Source of the DNA: Astrocystis sublimbata
Taxonomy: Eukaryota; Ascomycota; Sordariomycetes; Xylariales; Xylariaceae
Direction of reading: 5' to 3'
Assembly: GCA_022453515.1 (NCBI GenBank)
Contig: JAJNNY010000069.1
Location: forward strand, 1 to 64,000
Length of the DNA: 64,000 nucleotides
Part shown: positions 60,275 to 64,000 of the stretch, piece by piece
Layout: the number at the start of each line of letters is the position of its first letter
How positions within the stretch are numbered: position 1 is the first letter of the stretch
Notes under the pieces: generated by a model
What the model saw: the letters and a program-made list of their open reading frames with translations, nothing else
Databases searched by the model: none
What the model was told of the DNA's origin: nothing
Translations under genes and position numbers: made by a program

Positions 60275-61974
60275 TTACGCTCGTTTCTGCAGTGTCACCG
60301 AGAGTGCTGGCTGGATCCATCCGTTATAGATCCGCTGATCAACAGCCCAGTCCTCCATACCTTCGTCCAATTGCACATCGAACCGCCATAGAAGATGGGC
60401 GAGGGTGAGTTTAATGTTGTACAACGCGAATCTGGGGCGTTTTCTGTCAGTTTTTACCTTCCCATATGGTGAGATAGTAGCTTTATTGAGAAGGACGTAC
60501 TGTTGACCGGGACAGTTGCGTGGCCCGACCGAAAAAGGCTGCACCACTCCTTTTTTATCGTCAGCATAACGAGGATGTCCCAACCAACGATCTGGAACGA
60601 ACTCCATCGGATCTCGAAAATTACTAGACGAGGTGTTGGAGGAGTAATGGTTAATAGTCACAACAGTCTAGTGTTTATCTCTGATCAGCAAAAATGTCTG
60701 AATCTCACTGCAGTATGATAATAGCACACGACACATGGGGAAATAATCACTTACTCCCTGGGGAACAAACTTTCCGCAAATAATAGCCCCCGACTCATCT
60801 GATACCCAACGTGTGAACCCATTTGCGAGCGGTGCATGAATGCGTAGTGACTCTTGAACCACGGCATCCAGATATGGAAGTTTGCTCAAAACATCCGGTA
60901 ACGTGATGCTTTGTGCACTTGAGAAATTGTCACGTATTTCCCTCTTCAGCTTCTCATGGATGACAGGATGCGTTAGCACATGATACATTGTTGCAGTCTC
61001 TGCAACTGACGAGGTCTCGCTACCTGCGAGGATTATCACAGTTGCCTGTGCTTCGATCGTTCTGGCTGACAATTTTTCCTTCTTCGCTTGGCTGAGGAAG
61101 AAATACATAAAGTCGTGACGGTCGGTAGTGGAAGCCATTCGCGCACGAACACGCTTGAGTGAGGCCTCGTTGTGACTGACTTGCATTTGACGTGTAGATG
61201 GAGGAATGCAAAAAGCTAAAAGCCAATTCAGAGGCCAAAACTTATGGCATTGGTGTAGAAGTGTGGCTGCGTAAAAGTAATCAATCACAAATTTCACCCA
61301 GTCATGGTAGATGCCAGTACGGACGCATCCCATGTCTTCACCAAAGCCAAAGTCACTGTTGATGTCGAACATGGAAAAGGTAAACCATTTTCGAAGGTCA
61401 ACAGGGTCGCCTTTTGCACGTTGACGTTCAAATTGCTCCATAAGACGGCTGATGTGCTCTTGCATCATGGCCTCTTGTTCGAGTAGTGACCGATGTGAGA
61501 AAGCATTATTTAAAGCCCGCCGGATCGGAATGGCAGCTTCGTCAGAAGCTAATGTTATAGTGTCCGGACCGAGCATCATGTCGTTGTAGAATTGAGGATC
61601 CTTAGGCAGGTTCGCTCGACCACCCCCATTTTTCTTATAGCCATATATGTCATTCCATGCTTGGGGCTGAATGAATGAAAGTGTCCCGGGGGCTATTCGA
61701 ACTGTCTCCCCATACTTATCATGGGCCGCCTTTAGATGGTACTGGCTCTTCCCTAATAGGGAGAGAAGTGCCAAAGGGATATCTGAGGCTATCAGATAGA
61801 CCGGGCCAGGATAACTCTTCAGAGGATGGAAAAATATATTGTAGCACAGTCTGGCAACTACCATCATGAGCTATAACATAACAAATATCAGCATGAATTT
61901 TATTGACCACTGGACTTAAGAAACTAGTCCCTCACCACGCTAAGGAACACCAGTGCGGCGATAGTAGAATCCAT
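60275..61974 (-). CDS. Cytochrome P450 (trichothecene C-15 hydroxylase-like class)
   Basis: Four exons (61974-61936, 61870-60755, 60667-60501, 60431-60275) give 492 residues. The first exon supplies MDSTIAALVFLSV, an N-terminal anchor, spliced to MMVVARLCYNIFFHPLKSYPGP. I-helix AGSETSSVAET, E-x-x-R as ESLR, meander FRDPMEFVPDRWLG and heme loop FSVGPRNCPGQ are all present, so the enzyme looks active. Its general layout (W..YG..VRIAPG..F..P, SFGEDMGC-like DFGFGEDMGC) matches the isotrichodermin C-15 hydroxylase-type fungal group. It is divergent from the HAD-terpene cyclase gene, so both may share a promoter. Substrate is not predicted. Confidence 0.9.
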
Positions 61975-62956
61975 GTTCAGATATATTAAAAGAAGCCAGG
62001 TGAAGAAACACAGGAGAAACCTTGGTAAATCTCATGAGATGTTCCCATGTGCGCTGAAAACTGACAGCAAGGAAACGACGATAGTAAGAGCTTGGTGACC
62101 GCGACTCAGGAACTTGAGGATCCGTGACAAGTTCGCCGGGTTTGCGACTTAGCAGACGCTATAAATCGGTTGGGTCAAGCGAATAATTACCTAGGTAGTA
62201 CAATTCTTGAACTGTCAGGGGTCTTAATACCTACCTAGGTAGTTAGGGACTAACCTGGTCCGTTTTTCTCACCTCCAGTCTTACTCCAAAAGGGGCGGAT
62301 TAGTCTTATGACTAGGCCGGATAAGAACCCCGGTAAACTAGTCGTTGCTCGGTGAGAGCATCCCAAATCTGTTTGCACATCACCAACCATGTTGTTTCGG
62401 TCTGTTATGCATTGCTTACTGGAAATTTAACGACAAAAGGCTACAAGCTTACGAGGTCTATTGCGTCACGTGTGGTTGTAGCTACTGTGCGCCAGCCTGG
62501 TGGTAAGCATTTTGATGCAAATCCTCAAGCCCCCACGTAGGGTCTGCTAATATAGTCACAGTGTTTAAGTGGCTCATGGTAAGCCACCGACATCAGCAAA
62601 TGGACTGTCAAGCATTGGTACTAGAGTCACACCGAATGATACGTACTGCACGATTAGGGACTGACAAGCATGATAATATCGACCCTGTCTTGAAGAGATA
62701 GGACCTAGATGTCAGAAGTGCCCTCACGCTCAATGGGACTCTGCTTATGCCCTGCATGACATTGCATGAGGATCAATTGCATCCATCTCGATATTGCTGC
62801 TCGATCTATGAGTTAGGTGAGGGATTTAGGCTCATTTAGTACGCATTAAACCTTTACATATAATAACAAGGTCCTTTGATATCATTCACCGTAATTAGTT
62901 GTATAGTCAGCGACACATCGACCTTACTGGTTTGCAGTATACAGCAACCAAGCAGT
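61975..62956. promoter_or_regulatory. Divergent promoter region, P450 and HAD-terpene cyclase
   Basis: About 980 bp between divergent starts. It includes a palindromic-looking TACCTAGGTAG word near 62228-62242 and 62190. No gene supported. Confidence 0.4.
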
Positions 62957-64000
62957 ATGGAAGATCCATTCCCGTGTATTCGCGGCGTTATCTTCGACCT
63001 TGGGAATGTGTTCTTTACCTGGTCGTCTACTACCTCGACAAGCATTCCTGCCCGCACACTGAAGGCTATTTTGTCGTCGCCGACATGGCACAGCTATGAA
63101 AGAGGAGAGACCACTCGACAACTTTGCTATGAGCTCAGCGCCAAACAGTTCTCTCTTGAGGAAGCTGAAATTGCCAAAGCCTTTACTGAGGCGCACGAAT
63201 CATTGAAAGCTGATGAAAATGTCATCTCATTCCTCCGTCAGTTGAAAAAAACCCCTGGGTTACGACTTTATGCGATGTCCAACGTTGGAAAGGAGGACTT
63301 TGAAGAAATAGCGACCAAGGCAGATTGGAGCCTGTTCGACAAAGTGTTCACGTCAGCGGACGCAGGTATGCGGAAGCCAGAGGGTCGATTCTTTCGTTAC
63401 GTCTTAGACCAGATTGACCTCAAGGGAGACCAAGTGATCTTTGTTGATGACAAAGTCATGAATGTACAAGAGGCATCGAAATTTAACATTCGATCCTATG
63501 TGTACGACGATACGACAGTCAGTCTGTTGCGCGGTCTGTTCGAAAGTCCGGCTGATAGGGGTTGGAGGTATCTATTTCAGAACGCAAGGGAGTGTCAGTC
63601 TATCACGAGTAGCAATGTAACCTTCGCGGATAATTTCGCGAAATTATTGATTGCAGACCTTTTTCCAGACAAGTAAGTTTCAACATCCCCCACAACGTTA
63701 GTTCCAGCCATTTCACAGACCAATATTAACTCATCTTAGCAGCTTTACAGATCTCTCGTGGAAATCGAAAGGGACATGGAACTTCTTTGCGGGTAAGTTT
63801 TAGAGGATGTCGTAATCCACGATGTAAAATGCTTACGTGGAGGTGTGTATTAGATGAACCGGCGCTCGTACCAGGGGGGAAATTCCCTGATGATCTGGAC
63901 ACAACATCGCTTGCACTGACGGTGTTGCGGCCTCCATCACCTGAGACGGTTTCTTCGATGCTTGACACAATGGCACAGCACGTCAACGAAGATGGCACTT
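62957..64000 (+). CDS. HAD-class II terpene cyclase hybrid (drimane-synthase type), partial at window edge
   Basis: Exons 62957-63672, 63740-63792 and 63854 onward; the gene runs off the window. Residues 1-220 form a HAD-fold domain: motif I FDLGNVFFTW, motif II Ser in MSNVGKED, motif III Lys in GMRKPEGRFF and motif IV VIFVDDKVMN. After the linker SKGTWNFFADEP the chain reads PGGKFPDDLDTTSLAL: D-x-D-T-T is the general-acid motif of class II terpene cyclases. A HAD domain fused to a D-x-D-T-T-bearing part is the arrangement of AstC-like fungal drimane-type sesquiterpene synthases and related bacterial drimenol synthases. It probably cyclises farnesyl diphosphate by protonation and may also remove phosphate. 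Motif I has Gly at the second Asp, which may limit phosphatase activity. The P450s and SDR at 55-62 kb fit as tailoring enzymes. Confidence 0.85.

Overview
The window looks like accessory chromosome from a filamentous ascomycete (Pezizomycotina, perhaps Sordariomycetes; the rank is inferred). The evidence is short GT-AG introns of about 50-80 nt, a HET-domain fragment, a PTH11/SAT4-type seven-helix receptor, and multidomain fungal NRPS, P450, MFS and ABC-C genes in long AT-rich spacers. I saw no rRNA, tRNA, CRISPR array or intact transposon. Multi-exon models were built by hand from GT/AG sites, frame and family motifs. All have consistent reading frames but none has been tested against transcripts.

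Left block (1-9.3 kb): a HET-domain fragment lacking its core, a seven-exon P450, a possible decayed zinc-cluster regulator, a UbiA-superfamily integral-membrane prenyltransferase or terpene cyclase, and a small secreted protein with no cysteine.

Middle block (11.5-49.9 kb): an NRPS biosynthetic locus. It has an ABC-C exporter, an M20 N-carbamoyl-amino-acid amidohydrolase-like enzyme, a YCII-domain protein with a mitochondrial-type leader, a separate half-C plus adenylation protein with no carrier domain, an AsaB/CmcJ-like oxidoreductase, a C2H2 zinc-finger protein, a 5,690-residue NRPS and an MFS transporter. The NRPS reads: half-C, A1 with N-methyltransferase, T1, C, A2 (degenerate), T2, C, A3, T3, E, C, orphan half-C, A4, T4, terminal C. 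The dead A2 beside an intact T2, together with a nearby carrier-less A protein, suggests adenylation in trans. This is the most interesting hypothesis in the window.

Right block (52-64 kb): a possible conserved hypothetical gene, a PTH11-like receptor, a CYP68-like P450, a short-chain dehydrogenase, another P450 and, cut by the window edge, a HAD-class II terpene cyclase hybrid with a D-x-D-T-T motif. The last four look like a separate drimane-type sesquiterpenoid cluster. The region therefore appears to place two or three specialised-metabolite loci next to each other.
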